From: JBKCUI01 sp052161605
GTDB lineage: Bacteria > Planctomycetota > Planctomycetia > Pirellulales > Pirellulaceae
Assembly: GCA_052161605.1 (NCBI GenBank)
Contig: CP197409.1
Length of the DNA stretch: 64,000 bases
Reading direction: 5' to 3' (one strand)
A model generated the notes under the pieces. That model searched no databases. It was not told the DNA's origin and worked only from the letters and a program-made list of their open reading frames with translations. How positions within the stretch are numbered: the stretch's first letter is position 1; every line of letters starts with the position of its first letter. The position numbers and the translations under genes were made by a program. Positions 35,121 through 44,144 of this stretch are shown one piece after another.

Positions 35121-37676
35121 ATGGTCCGCCGTCTTCTACTATTGCTAACCGTCCTTTTATTGGTCACCTCCCTCGGTGCTGCACAGGAAGAGTCACGACC
35201 TAGCCCGGAGCAAATCCAATTCTTTGAATCGAAAATTCGACCGGTTCTAGTAGAGCACTGCTACAAATGCCACTCCACAGAGAGTGGTACTGTTCGTGGC
35301 GGACTCGGAGTCGATCATCGCGAAGCTCTTTTCAGCGGTGGAGCATCAGGTCCTGCTGTAGTGCCCGGTAATCTGGACGAAAGCGTTTTATGGAACGCCA
35401 TTAATTACGCTGATTATCAGATGCCCCCCAATCGAAAGCTTCCGACTGCGGTTCTAGCGGACTTCAAAAAATGGATCGAGATGGGAGCTCCCGATCCTCG
35501 TGTTAACGAGGGAGTCGTGGTTCATTCCAAGGTGACGTATGAAATCATCGAGGAGGGAAGAGAGCATTGGTCATTTCAACCGCCTATGAGAGTGGCTGTC
35601 GACGCGGGCCCCTTTGACGATTGGACCCGAACCGATCTTGATCAATACGTAGCGTCAACTTGGGATGCAGCGGGGCTAACTCCTGCAACGGATACGACAC
35701 CCTCGGAACTAGTCCGTCGGCTGTTCAACGATCTAATTGGTCTCCCCCCCACTATATCGGAACGGAATCAATTTCTGGCTGCTTATGAGAAGAACGCAGA
35801 GCAAGCAATCGCGAAGCTGGCTGATGATTTGCTACAGCGCCCGCAGTTTGGTGAACGCTGGGGCCGGCATTGGCTCGACGTCGCTCGCTACGCGGAGAGC
35901 ACAGGTCAAGAAAGTGACATGACTTTCCCACAGGCATGGCGATACAGAGATTTTGTGATTGATTCTTTTCAGCAAGATAAGCCGTATGACTTATTTGTAC
36001 GCCAGCAAATCGCGGGGGACTTGTTAAAGGTGAACTCGGACGAGGAGTGGGCGGAAAACCTGATCGCTACCGGGTTTCTTGCCATCGGTCCCAAAGCACT
36101 CATGGAGCAAAACCCTCGGCAGTTCCAAGCTGACTTGGTCGATGAACAAATCGATGTCACCACGCGGGTCATCCTCGGGCTTTCTGTATCTTGCGCTCGA
36201 TGCCACGATCATAAATTCGACGCGATCGCGCAAGAAGACTACTATGCCATGGCGGGAATCTTCTCAAGTACGGAAACTTGCTACGGAGGTACTCGGACGC
36301 AGAGAAATCGACAACCCAGCCGACTGATTCAGTTGCCTATCGAAGACCAAGATAAACGTGTCGCCTGGATCGCTCCGTCAGACCGAACGAAACTAAAAGA
36401 GGAACTCAAGACACTTGAAACCCTATACGCAGAAGCCCTCCGAGCCCGTCGCATCGAGTCGAACCAAGGCCGCACGCTACTCAACGTTGGGCTATTGGAT
36501 CAGCTCATGGGGCAAACCAAGGGGATTCTTAGTCGATTCGATGAACAGGGAAAACCCTATACCCTCTGCATGGGTGTCCAGGATCGTTCCAACGTTCGCA
36601 ACGCCAGGTTGTTAGTTCGCGGCGAAATCAATCAACCAGCCCAAGAGGTGCAACGCGGTATCGTACGTGTCTTAAGTGATCGAGAGATAAAGATACCCGC
36701 GAACAGTTCGGGACGGCTCGAACTGGCGGCATGGCTAACGTCGACCGACAATCCGTTGACAGCCCGAGTGATGGTGAATCGAATCTGGTTGCACATGATA
36801 GGCAAAGCTATCGTGCGAGAGACCGACAACTTCGGCGTGTCGGGCCCCCGGCCAACCCATCCTGAGTTGCTCGATTATTTGGCGGTGGAGTTCATGGAGA
36901 GCGGGTGGTCGGTGAAGCATGTTGTCAAGCTGATCGCAACCTCTAGAGCTTACCGATTATCCAGTCGGTTTGATGCCCCACAGTTCGAGCTAGATCCTGA
37001 GAATCTGTACGTTGCTCGGGGTAACAGCCGAAAGCTGGACGCAGAAGGTATGCGAGATGCGATTCTCGCCGTGAGCGGTCAGATCGACCTTAAGCGTCCG
37101 GCCAAGAGTCCCATCGCTAGAATGGGCGAAGTAACGATCGGTCCAAACGGACCTGCCACAGTTCCACCCGGTATCTTTACCACGCTTGTTGGGCAAGGGA
37201 ACGATTTCTCGGCATTGCAAAAACTCTCAGGGGGCTTGCGAGGAAACTCGCAGGTTCCTAATGCTCCCAGCTATTTTCGTTCCGTTTACTTGCCCATCGC
37301 AAGAAACTCGCCACCGAGAGCCTTGGACGTGTTTGACTTCGCTGAACCATCTTTAGTGGTAGGGGAACGAGAAACCTCCAATACTCCCGACCAAGCTCTA
37401 TTCATGCTGAACAGTACATTTGTTTTGGAACAAAGTGATGCACTGGCGCGTAGTCTCATCAAGAAGGTTAGCAATCGGCGGGGGCAAGCGAACGCTGCAT
37501 TTCAACAAATCCTGGGGCGCGATCCCACCGATTCGGAACGCCGGGCGCTAGAGAGCTTCTTCCGCAATGCGGAGAAGTCGAATACGAGTAGAAACAAGGA
37601 TCAAGCAGCCATTCAAATGCTTAGTCAGCTTTGCCAATCACTCATGTGCTCTGCCGAATTTCGTATTGTCGATTAG
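35121..37676 (+). CDS. Planctomycete cytochrome c-like / DUF1549 / DUF1553 protein
   Basis: 851 residues with a signal peptide (L-L-L-L-L-T-V-L-L-L-V...). The N-terminal PSCyt1-type domain carries one haem-binding C-Y-K-C-H (47-51) and Y-Q-M-P-P-N. DUF1549 (about 165-370) contains F-G-E-R-W-G-R-H-W-L-D-V-A-R-Y and ends with C-A-R-C-H-D-H-K-F-D, a second C-x-x-C-H. DUF1553 (about 530-800) contains R-V-M-V-N-R-I-W and N-F-G-V-S-G-x-R-P-T-H-P. The family is strongly expanded in planctomycetes and is thought to act in the periplasm on complex substrates. No reaction is established. The DUF1501 gene follows after 48 bases, the standard pairing. Confidence 0.92.
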   Translation: MVRRLLLLLTVLLLVTSLGAAQEESRPSPEQIQFFESKIRPVLVEHCYKCHSTESGTVRGGLGVDHREALFSGGASGPAVVPGNLDESVLWNAINYADYQMPPNRKLPTAVLADFKKWIEMGAPDPRVNEGVVVHSKVTYEIIEEGREHWSFQPPMRVAVDAGPFDDWTRTDLDQYVASTWDAAGLTPATDTTPSELVRRLFNDLIGLPPTISERNQFLAAYEKNAEQAIAKLADDLLQRPQFGERWGRHWLDVARYAESTGQESDMTFPQAWRYRDFVIDSFQQDKPYDLFVRQQIAGDLLKVNSDEEWAENLIATGFLAIGPKALMEQNPRQFQADLVDEQIDVTTRVILGLSVSCARCHDHKFDAIAQEDYYAMAGIFSSTETCYGGTRTQRNRQPSRLIQLPIEDQDKRVAWIAPSDRTKLKEELKTLETLYAEALRARRIESNQGRTLLNVGLLDQLMGQTKGILSRFDEQGKPYTLCMGVQDRSNVRNARLLVRGEINQPAQEVQRGIVRVLSDREIKIPANSSGRLELAAWLTSTDNPLTARVMVNRIWLHMIGKAIVRETDNFGVSGPRPTHPELLDYLAVEFMESGWSVKHVVKLIATSRAYRLSSRFDAPQFELDPENLYVARGNSRKLDAEGMRDAILAVSGQIDLKRPAKSPIARMGEVTIGPNGPATVPPGIFTTLVGQGNDFSALQKLSGGLRGNSQVPNAPSYFRSVYLPIARNSPPRALDVFDFAEPSLVVGERETSNTPDQALFMLNSTFVLEQSDALARSLIKKVSNRRGQANAAFQQILGRDPTDSERRALESFFRNAEKSNTSRNKDQAAIQMLSQLCQSLMCSAEFRIVD

Positions 37677-37724
37677 TTCGATCCTCAAGATCAGTTATCC
37701 ATTTAAATCCCTGGGCAAAACATT

Positions 37725-39137
37725 ATGTTCCCATCATCCTTCATTAGTCGACGAGAAGTATTGCAGTCAGCATCGGCCGGGTTTGGATACTTGGCTTTCT
37801 CAGGCCTGAGTACAATGTGGGCGCAGGAGGCGGCCAAGAACGATAAGAGCGAACCCATTGGAAGCAACCCGCTAGCTCCGAAAGCACCGCATTTCCAGGC
37901 CAAGGCCAAGCGAGTGATCTTTCTTTGTATGCAGGGGGGGCCATCGCACGTCGATACTTTTGACTATCGACCGCAGTTGAAGAAGGACGAGGGCAAAAAG
38001 ATTGGTGGGCGTGGAACATTGCTGGCCTCACCGTGGCAGTTCCAACAGTCGGGTAAGAGCGGGCTTTGGATCTCCGAGCTTCTGCCTGAGATTCAGAAGC
38101 AAGCTGACGAATTGTGTTTGATCCGATCGATGCATTGCGATCAACCGGTTCATGCCCGCGCTATGACGCAAATGCATACAGGTACAGCGCAATTCGTGCG
38201 GCCATCTCTAGGTGCTTGGACGCTGTACGGATTAGGGACCGAGAACAGCAGTATGCCCGGGTTCATAGCGTTGAATCCACCGGCTGCCTCGTCGCAGTTG
38301 TATGGAAGTTCATTCTTGCCAGCGGTCTATTCCGGGACCAAGATCGACAGGCCGCGTGGTCGATTGGTGAATGCAGGTCGAGGCACAAATACCTCAGCAT
38401 TGCCAGATATTAAGAATCCCAAGTGGTCAGCTCAACAACAGCGAAATCAGATCGACCTTATTCAAAAGCTTAATCGCGAAAAATTGGAGCGAGATATATA
38501 TCAGCCTGAGGTTGAGGGAGTTATTGAGTCGTATGAGCTCGCGTTTCGGATGCAAAGCGTTGTGCCGGAATTGATGGATCTCGCGAGTGAATCGAGCAAG
38601 ACAATGGCCATGTATGGTATCGATCAAAACGGTACGAATGATTTTGGCCGTCAATGCTTGATGGCGAGACGGTTTATCGAAGCCGGGGTTCGTTTCGTGG
38701 AAATAACGCATGGAAACTGGGATCATCACTTCAGGTTATCGACTCAGTTACCGCAGAAATGCCGCGAGATCGATAAGCCGATCGCTGGGTTGCTGGAGGA
38801 TTTAAAGCAGCGAGGCTTGTTGGATGAAACCTTGGTCGTTTGGGGAGGTGAATTCGGACGGACTCCCTATGCCCAGAATGGTGATGGAAGAGATCACAAT
38901 AACAAGGGGTATACAACTTGGATGGCAGGTGGTGGAGTCAAGGGTGGGTTTAGTTACGGAGCGACAGACGACCATGGATCGGCAGCAGTGGAAGACAAGT
39001 GCCACATTCATGATTGGCATGCCACGATTTTATCATTGCTAGGATTAGATCATGAACAATTGACATATCGATATGCTGGAAGAAACTTTCGTTTGACGGA
39101 TGTACATGGAGAGGTAATTGATAGGATTCGAGCGTAG
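37725..39137 (+). CDS. Tat-exported DUF1501 family protein
   Basis: 470 residues. The twin-arginine start I-S-R-R-E-V-L-Q-S-A-S-A-G-F-G leads to a hydrophobic stretch, so export is folded, through the Tat system. DUF1501 proteins share the alkaline-phosphatase-like/sulfatase fold. Seen here are F-L-C-M-Q-G-G-P-S-H-V-D-T-F-D-Y, G-L-W-I-S-E-L-L-P, R-S-M-H, W-G-G-E-F-G-R-T-P and a C-terminal D-H-G-S-A-A-V-E-D-K-C-H-I-H-D-W-H-A-T-I. It lacks the sulfatase C-x-P-x-R motif. It is paired with the upstream cytochrome/DUF1553 gene and probably acts with it. Confidence 0.9.
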   Translation: MFPSSFISRREVLQSASAGFGYLAFSGLSTMWAQEAAKNDKSEPIGSNPLAPKAPHFQAKAKRVIFLCMQGGPSHVDTFDYRPQLKKDEGKKIGGRGTLLASPWQFQQSGKSGLWISELLPEIQKQADELCLIRSMHCDQPVHARAMTQMHTGTAQFVRPSLGAWTLYGLGTENSSMPGFIALNPPAASSQLYGSSFLPAVYSGTKIDRPRGRLVNAGRGTNTSALPDIKNPKWSAQQQRNQIDLIQKLNREKLERDIYQPEVEGVIESYELAFRMQSVVPELMDLASESSKTMAMYGIDQNGTNDFGRQCLMARRFIEAGVRFVEITHGNWDHHFRLSTQLPQKCREIDKPIAGLLEDLKQRGLLDETLVVWGGEFGRTPYAQNGDGRDHNNKGYTTWMAGGGVKGGFSYGATDDHGSAAVEDKCHIHDWHATILSLLGLDHEQLTYRYAGRNFRLTDVHGEVIDRIRA

Positions 39138-39466
39138 TCATTATGAGCCGTGCCGTTTCGTCACACGTTGCCCAAGTTAAGTGCGTCTTCTTGATAAGTG
39201 GTATATTTTGCATCGCCCGCTGAGTAAAAATGGAACGTACCTCTCGAATTTATCGTTGTTCCAATCGCTGCAAAAAGAGCATGTAAAATCAATTAAGTTT
39301 CGCGTCATTTCGACCTAGCCCCTACAGCCGGAATGTCAATACCCGTGCCTGGGATTTTTGCACGAAATTGCGTACCCATGGCTTCTTCCTTTAATCATTG
39401 TGCTAGGTTTGCGTCTACTACATGCCCTGTCCTATTGTCTTTTCACTAATCCCAATTAAAAAAATC
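39138..39466. other. Intergenic region before the interrupted chemoreceptor gene
   Basis: 329 bases. No gene, clear promoter or terminator is recognised. Confidence 0.45.
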
Positions 39467-39589
39467 ATGCAATTAACATTACCTTGGAGCTCGAAGGTCA
39501 GCGAACGACTTGACGAAGTACAACGCCTTTTGGATGAAACAAACAACGCGAGTGAAACCTATCGAGGTAAGCTTGATGCCATTGGGAGG
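39467..39589 (+). pseudogene. 5' fragment of the PAS-PAS chemoreceptor gene cut by the IS
   Basis: ATG 39467 opens 41 codons ending L-D-A-I-G-R, with a helical, heptad-like V-S-E-R-L-D-E-V-Q-R-L-L-D-E segment. The frame runs into the insertion element at 39590. Joining base 39589 to 41354, with one copy of the 9-bp duplication, gives A-I-G-R-S-M-A-I-I-E-F, a seamless entry into the first PAS domain of the fragment at 41318-42571. The restored protein would be about 446 residues. Confidence 0.85.
39581..39589 (+). repeat. Target-site duplication, left copy
   Basis: ATTGGGAGG directly abuts the left end of the insertion element. The identical right copy is at 41345-41353. Confidence 0.9.
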
Positions 39590-41344
39590 GGGTGCATTCC
39601 CAATTTGCGTCACATTTTTCCCTGTGATTTCTTGATTTTTGGATCATCTTGCTTGTTCGCTTCAACTTTTAAATTCATTGGATTTGGTATCCATCGCCAG
39701 TCGTGATGGTTGGTTTTCCGATTCATATTTCGCATTGCAGCAACACTCTCATCCCAACGTTCGCTTGTCACTTGGCATCGAAGCTGAAGCATCGTTTCCG
39801 CATTGTCGGCTCGCCAGAACATTCCGTTACCCTTCATCCGATTATTGACAACCCGGCGAATACTGCTCTCAATCGAGCCACTGCCTAGGGGAATTCCAAT
39901 CTTGCGAAAGTAAACATAACTTAATCGGCCCGCTTCGCCATGCTTTCGAAGGTATTCGATCTCCGTCGCGATCGATGATGGCCACTTTTTGTCTTCCGCC
40001 AAATCGCTCAGGTCATCGACTACCTGCTGCCATTGCCCATTGCGAAGCATCGTGCGCATCACTCGGTATAGTGGCATGCGTTCCGCTTCATTAAGCCCAA
40101 GACAAGCCAGCGCAAGAGAAATGTGGTGAACTCCATGACAACAGTCAAGCACTTGGTGAATCTTCACTTCTGCCGGGATACCTGCTTTGGATACGATCGC
40201 ATCAATCCGCTCCCAAATCCACGTTGCGCCATCGGAAACGAATGTAATGCTCAGTGCCTGGGCGGCCCCCATGCGATGAAGGTGCATCGCAACAAGCTCA
40301 GCTATCGCATCGGGACCCTCAAACGTTCCGTCGATCGTTGCTTGCGAGTGTTTCTCCATACGACCGTTTTCGTCATGGACAAAGATCGTACAAAGCTTCG
40401 GTTCTCGCCACTGTGGAGCATAACTTGACTTCGAAACGGGCTTGGATCTGGCTGCTGCGTCTTGCTGCAATAATCCATCAGAGTCGGGGTTATCCTGAAT
40501 GCGTACCGCATTCTTCAACGCTTCACGCAGACGTGTTCGCCCCCCATCGATTTGAACGCTCACTCGCTTTCCAGCCAAAGAATCCCCCCGAGTCATTTTG
40601 CCCATTCGCCAGTCAAGGATTCGTTGCTTTCGCAATTGAAGCAAGTTTTCTCCGCATTGATTGGTAATTCGACGAACCGTTTTGGTATCCAGTTTCAAAC
40701 CATTTCTAGCAAGTTCGTTGACTGCGAACTTAAAGGAAGGGCTTAAAGCGGCTTGTCGGGCTACGGTGCTCTGAACCGCTGGCGTAACACCTTTACCGAA
40801 TCCAAACTGTGCCAACTCGATATAAAGACCAGACACTTCTGGGTTAGTCCTTCGGAAGACTCCCTTTTTGGGTTCACAATACAACGAACTGATCCACATG
40901 AAGAAACCACCGAGCAGCCGAATTCGAATGTTCCGATTGCGTCCTCGTGCTAAAGGATAGTCGAACCCTCGCCTTGTCTCTTCGCTCTTTCGTTCCAGAT
41001 CTTTTGATAGGAGGACGACAGCTATTAGACCAGAGGTCACCATGCCAGCGCCGTACAAGAAAGCTTCTTGGATCTCTCGCTCAACAGCTTCCAAGGAGTC
41101 AGGGGACTGCATCAACTGGTTCTCCCATCCTCCCAACTTCGAATACAGTTGGCCGGTAAACTTTCCAACCATTTGCCCAACTGACTCAATAAGTTCGCCG
41201 TCTTTGCTACCCATTCGCGATGTCCCCATTGCATTCGCCTCCATGCGATCATAAGTTCTAAAACTATGAGGATACCGACAAACTGCTAAGGCAAAAACCA
41301 CTGTGATTTGCTAGCAAATGCTTACGCAGAATGGGAATGCACCC
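39590..41344 (-). mobile_element. ISKra4-type insertion sequence, complete
   Basis: 1755 bp. The left end begins GGGTGCATTCCCA and the right end, read inward on the other strand, begins with the same 13 bases. Over 23 bases (39590-39612 and 41322-41344) the inverted repeats agree at 20. A 9-bp direct repeat, ATTGGGAGG, flanks both ends. One intact transposase gene on the minus strand nearly fills it, and its stop codon lies inside the left inverted repeat. Intact ends, duplication and gene suggest recent insertion. Confidence 0.93.
39610..41229 (-). CDS. ISKra4-family transposase
   Basis: About 539 residues from ATG 41229, which has GGAGG eight bases upstream; the frame is open to 41301. Probable acidic catalytic residues lie in V-Q-I-D-G-G-R-T-R, F-V-S-D-G-A-T-W-I-W and G-S-G-S-I-E-S, as in DDE enzymes of this family. 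D-C-C-H-G-V-H-H and R-R-V-V-N-N-R-M-K-G-N-G-M-F-W are also typical of ISKra4 transposases in planctomycetes. No frameshift or internal stop is seen, so it may be active. Confidence 0.9.
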   Translation of the reverse strand: MGTSRMGSKDGELIESVGQMVGKFTGQLYSKLGGWENQLMQSPDSLEAVEREIQEAFLYGAGMVTSGLIAVVLLSKDLERKSEETRRGFDYPLARGRNRNIRIRLLGGFFMWISSLYCEPKKGVFRRTNPEVSGLYIELAQFGFGKGVTPAVQSTVARQAALSPSFKFAVNELARNGLKLDTKTVRRITNQCGENLLQLRKQRILDWRMGKMTRGDSLAGKRVSVQIDGGRTRLREALKNAVRIQDNPDSDGLLQQDAAARSKPVSKSSYAPQWREPKLCTIFVHDENGRMEKHSQATIDGTFEGPDAIAELVAMHLHRMGAAQALSITFVSDGATWIWERIDAIVSKAGIPAEVKIHQVLDCCHGVHHISLALACLGLNEAERMPLYRVMRTMLRNGQWQQVVDDLSDLAEDKKWPSSIATEIEYLRKHGEAGRLSYVYFRKIGIPLGSGSIESSIRRVVNNRMKGNGMFWRADNAETMLQLRCQVTSERWDESVAAMRNMNRKTNHHDWRWIPNPMNLKVEANKQDDPKIKKSQGKM

Positions 41345-42571
41345 ATTGGGAGGTCAATGGCGATTATTGAATTCGACATCAACGGAACCATACTCTCCGC
41401 AAATGAGAATTTTCTAGCAACGGTTGGCTATTCGCTCGATGAAATCGTGGGAAAGCACCATAGGATGTTTTTGCGTTCTGAGGATGCGCGATCCTCCGAG
41501 TACGCGACCTTTTGGTCGAAGCTTCGGTCTGGTGAATTCTTTTCCGGTCAGTTTTTGAGAGTGAACAAGCGTGGGGAGCAGGTCTGGATCCAGGCGACCT
41601 ATAATCCCGTGTTTGGCGAAGATGGTCAAGTAAAAAGCATTGTGAAATTCGCGTCTGATGTCACGGAACAGAAACGCGAATGGGCGAGTTTGACTAGTCA
41701 ACTGGAAGCTGTGAATCGATGCTTTGCGGTGATCGAGTTTGAAGTGGACGGAACGATCATCCGTGCAAATGACAATTTCCTTGACACTGTCGGATACTCC
41801 ATGTCGGAGATTCAAGGTAAGCATCACAGCATGTTCGCTGAAGCATCATGGAGGAACTCCCCAGAATACTCAGAGTTTTGGCGTTCGCTCGGTAGAGGTG
41901 AACATCATGCTGGCGAGTACAAACGCGTTGGTAAGGGTGGGAAAGAAGTTTACATCCAAGCTTCTTACAACCCCGTATTCGGACTGAATGGGGAAATCAC
42001 CTCGGTCATCAAGTTCGCGACCAATGTGACTGAAGCAGTCGTCAATCGAAAAACGACTACGTCTGTTGCGCATTCTGTTGCGTCCAGTGTTTCTCAAATG
42101 ACACAAACGATCCAAGAGATCTCCGGAAATGTATCGTCGACAGCTTCTCTCGCCCAAGATGCTGAGAATTTAGCGTCAACTGCGAAAACAACCGTCGAGC
42201 AACTCGATGAGCAGAGCCGATCGATTGGAAAGGTCGTCGAGACGATCCGCGAACTGGCAGAGCAAACCAATCTTCTTGCGTTGAACGCTACGATTGAATC
42301 GGCCCGTGCAGGTGAAGCAGGACGCGGTTTTGCGGTCGTGGCTAGCGAAGTCAAAGAGCTTGCGAAACAAACGGCAAAGGCTACTCAAAGCATCGAGCAG
42401 ACCGTTCAGCTCATCCAAGGCAGTATCAAGGGAGTGGTTGGCTCAGCCGAGCAAATCTCCAATAGCGTCGCCAGCGTCAGTCAAAACATGGTGGTGATCT
42501 CCGCCGCAGTGGAAGAGCAATCCGTCACCATGCGATCCTTGGCCGACACGGCCCAAGAATTGCAACGGTAG
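41318..42571 (+). CDS. PAS-PAS methyl-accepting chemotaxis protein, 3' part of an IS-interrupted gene
   Basis: 417 codons from an ATG that lies inside the right end of the insertion element; the native part begins at 41354. There are two PAS domains of the same type (about residues 15-118 and 138-240), each with I-E-F, A-N-x-N-F-L, the V-G-Y-S motif and a G-K-H-H segment. A chemoreceptor signalling domain follows (about 255-417) with the hairpin-tip sequence E-Q-T-N-L-L-A-L-N-A-T-I-E-S-A-R-A-G-E-A-G-R-G-F-A-V-V. It has no membrane segment, so it is a cytoplasmic receptor that would control CheA. The first 41 native codons are cut off at 39467-39589. The remaining part could still be made from the IS-borne ATG or from ATG 41357. 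Confidence 0.88.
   Translation: MLTQNGNAPIGRSMAIIEFDINGTILSANENFLATVGYSLDEIVGKHHRMFLRSEDARSSEYATFWSKLRSGEFFSGQFLRVNKRGEQVWIQATYNPVFGEDGQVKSIVKFASDVTEQKREWASLTSQLEAVNRCFAVIEFEVDGTIIRANDNFLDTVGYSMSEIQGKHHSMFAEASWRNSPEYSEFWRSLGRGEHHAGEYKRVGKGGKEVYIQASYNPVFGLNGEITSVIKFATNVTEAVVNRKTTTSVAHSVASSVSQMTQTIQEISGNVSSTASLAQDAENLASTAKTTVEQLDEQSRSIGKVVETIRELAEQTNLLALNATIESARAGEAGRGFAVVASEVKELAKQTAKATQSIEQTVQLIQGSIKGVVGSAEQISNSVASVSQNMVVISAAVEEQSVTMRSLADTAQELQR
41345..41353 (+). repeat. Target-site duplication, right copy
   Basis: ATTGGGAGG, identical to 39581-39589, directly after the right end of the insertion element. It is in frame with the chemoreceptor as I-G-R. Confidence 0.9.
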
Positions 42572-43170
42572 TTTGCATAAGATACCTCAAAGCAATCGCC
42601 GCGTTCAACGTTTAATGTTGACTCGGTAGACGCATCAAGAATCTATGAGAAGCCCTTTGTTGCCCCTTTCGGCAGCACGGGGCTTAATTTTTTTCAGGGC
42701 TGCGGCTTGCAACAAACTGTCATGGATTGTCATCGGGAAACGTCACGACAGAGGACGAGGCACTCCTGTCGTAAAATAATTCTTGCTGAACCTCAACGAA
42801 CAACCTCAACGTCAACCTCCTTAAAAATTGATGCTCGCTCTTGTGGTGTCAGGTTCCGATTTTATCGCCAGCATCGCGCTAGTTAACGCACTAGCAATCT
42901 AATTTCGTTTTGTAGTCATCCCAATACAACACTCGTGGTTAAGTCCGCCAGGTTGTTTTGATGTTTCCTCCGATATGTTCTAGCGTCGAATGTTGTAAAA
43001 CTGACATCACTGGCAAAGTGACATGTACTTTAGACAACACCGATCTAGGTGTGGAAGCAAACGATACTTCTGCCAAAATCGTATAAAGGAAACGGTATGA
43101 AGATGAAACGACTCGCCGCAAATGACTCGGCAAACCTTCGAAAGACTCGAAATAAACAGGGAGCTATAAA
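42572..43170. other. Intergenic region with terminator and leader
   Basis: 599 bases. It contains the chemoreceptor terminator (42650-42694), a short inverted repeat ACGACAG/CTGTCGT (42745-42772), and near its right end a 25-codon frame coupled to the BON lipoprotein gene. A promoter for the stress-type cluster must lie here, but I cannot place it with confidence. Confidence 0.5.
42650..42694 (+). terminator. Rho-independent terminator after the chemoreceptor gene
   Basis: AAGCCC (42650-42655) pairs with GGGCTT (42680-42685), and an inner stem TGTTGCC/GGCAGCA (42658-42664 with 42671-42677) closes a 6-base loop. AATTTTTTT follows immediately. Confidence 0.85.
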
Positions 43171-43174
43171 GTGA
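43097..43174 (+). CDS. Possible 25-codon leader peptide
   Basis: ATG 43097 has AGGA about eight bases upstream and opens a very basic 25-residue peptide starting M-K-M-K-R-L-A-A-N-D. Its TGA overlaps the GTG start of the BON lipoprotein gene (GTGA). The arrangement suggests translational coupling, but a frame this short can arise by chance and no homologue is known to me. Confidence 0.35.
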   Translation: MKMKRLAANDSANLRKTRNKQGAIK

Positions 43175-43542
43175 AATACACTTCAATACTCTTAGTATTT
43201 GGAATGGCTGTTACGGGTTGCGAAAACGTAATGCAGACACCTCCAAATAGCGACAACTCAGCAGTGAACCAACGTGATCGAAGCAGTTCTGCGAAAACTC
43301 CGTTGGATCAAAATGAAAACCAGAAGGACATCGACATCACGGCAAACATCCGTAAGCAGGTCGTAGCTACCAAAATGTCCATCAATGCTCAGAACGTCAA
43401 GATCATGACTCAGAACGGCCAAGTCACACTTCGCGGTCCAGTCGCAACCCTCGACGAAAAAGCACAAATAGAAACCATCGCTCGCAAGATTGCTGGCGAG
43501 ACGAAAGTTGATAGTCAGCTCGAAGTCGCGAAATCAAACTAA
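43171..43542 (+). CDS. BON-domain lipoprotein
   Basis: 123 residues from GTG. A lipoprotein signal peptide ends in V-T-G-C, followed by a polar linker (about 20-50) and one BON domain: I-R-K-Q-V-V...V-K-I-M-T-Q-N-G-Q-V-T-L-R-G-P-V, ending with V-D-S-Q-L-E-V. BON domains bind membranes or lipids and occur in OsmY-like osmotic stress proteins. It is the first gene of a three-gene stress-type cluster. Confidence 0.88.
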   Translation: MKYTSILLVFGMAVTGCENVMQTPPNSDNSAVNQRDRSSSAKTPLDQNENQKDIDITANIRKQVVATKMSINAQNVKIMTQNGQVTLRGPVATLDEKAQIETIARKIAGETKVDSQLEVAKSN

Positions 43543-43573
43543 ACTCACTCACTGAAATTTCAAGGAAATTAAG

Positions 43574-44101
43574 ATGGCATATGCAATTTTTTGTACAGTA
43601 AAAACCTCGAACGAAGCAATTACCGTTGTCGATCGTCTCAAAGCCGAAGGGTTCACTGCTGAAGATATCTCAGTCCTGATGCCGGACAACCAAGGGACCA
43701 AGGACTTCGCCGTCGATAACGAAACGAAGTCGCCTGAAGGAGCAACGATCGGTGCAGGCACTGGCGCGGTCGTAGGTGGTGGACTCGGCTGGCTACTGGG
43801 AATCGGGGCTCTTGCAATTCCCGGTGTCGGTCCATTCATCGCCGCCGGTCCGATCATGGCCGCGCTCGCTGGTACCGCGATCGGCGGTGCGGTGGGTGGA
43901 ATCTCAGGTGCGCTGATAGGCATGGGGATTCCTGAATTCGAAGCCAAGAAGTTTGAGGGTAAACTCAAAGGAGGACGCTGCCTCCTATCGGTTCACTCTG
44001 AGAACACAGAGGAAACCGAAAAGATAAAAGAGATTTTTGAGAACGCAGGCGCTGAAGACATCACGTCATCTCGCGAAGCGTCGGTTGCTGGCAAAAGCTA
44101 A
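43574..44101 (+). CDS. Glycine-zipper stress protein (general stress protein 17M-like)
   Basis: 175 residues. The N-terminal ~50 residues form a small alpha/beta domain (A-I-F-C-T-V-K-T...V-V-D-R-L-K-A-E-G-F-T-A-E-D-I-S-V-L-M) like those of GsiB/YflT-type heat-induced proteins. A Gly/Ala-rich hydrophobic middle (about 57-117) looks like a glycine zipper that inserts in membranes. A C-terminal part (about 130-165) resembles the N-terminal one (C-L-L-S-V-H-S-E...F-E-N-A-G-A-E-D-I). Its ribosome site, in T-T-T-C-A-A-G-G-A-A-A-T-T, is nearly the same as that of the next gene. Confidence 0.8.
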   Translation: MAYAIFCTVKTSNEAITVVDRLKAEGFTAEDISVLMPDNQGTKDFAVDNETKSPEGATIGAGTGAVVGGGLGWLLGIGALAIPGVGPFIAAGPIMAALAGTAIGGAVGGISGALIGMGIPEFEAKKFEGKLKGGRCLLSVHSENTEETEKIKEIFENAGAEDITSSREASVAGKS

Positions 44102-44144
44102 TAGAAAACGCGACCAACGAACACACTTTTTCAAGGAAATTTAT

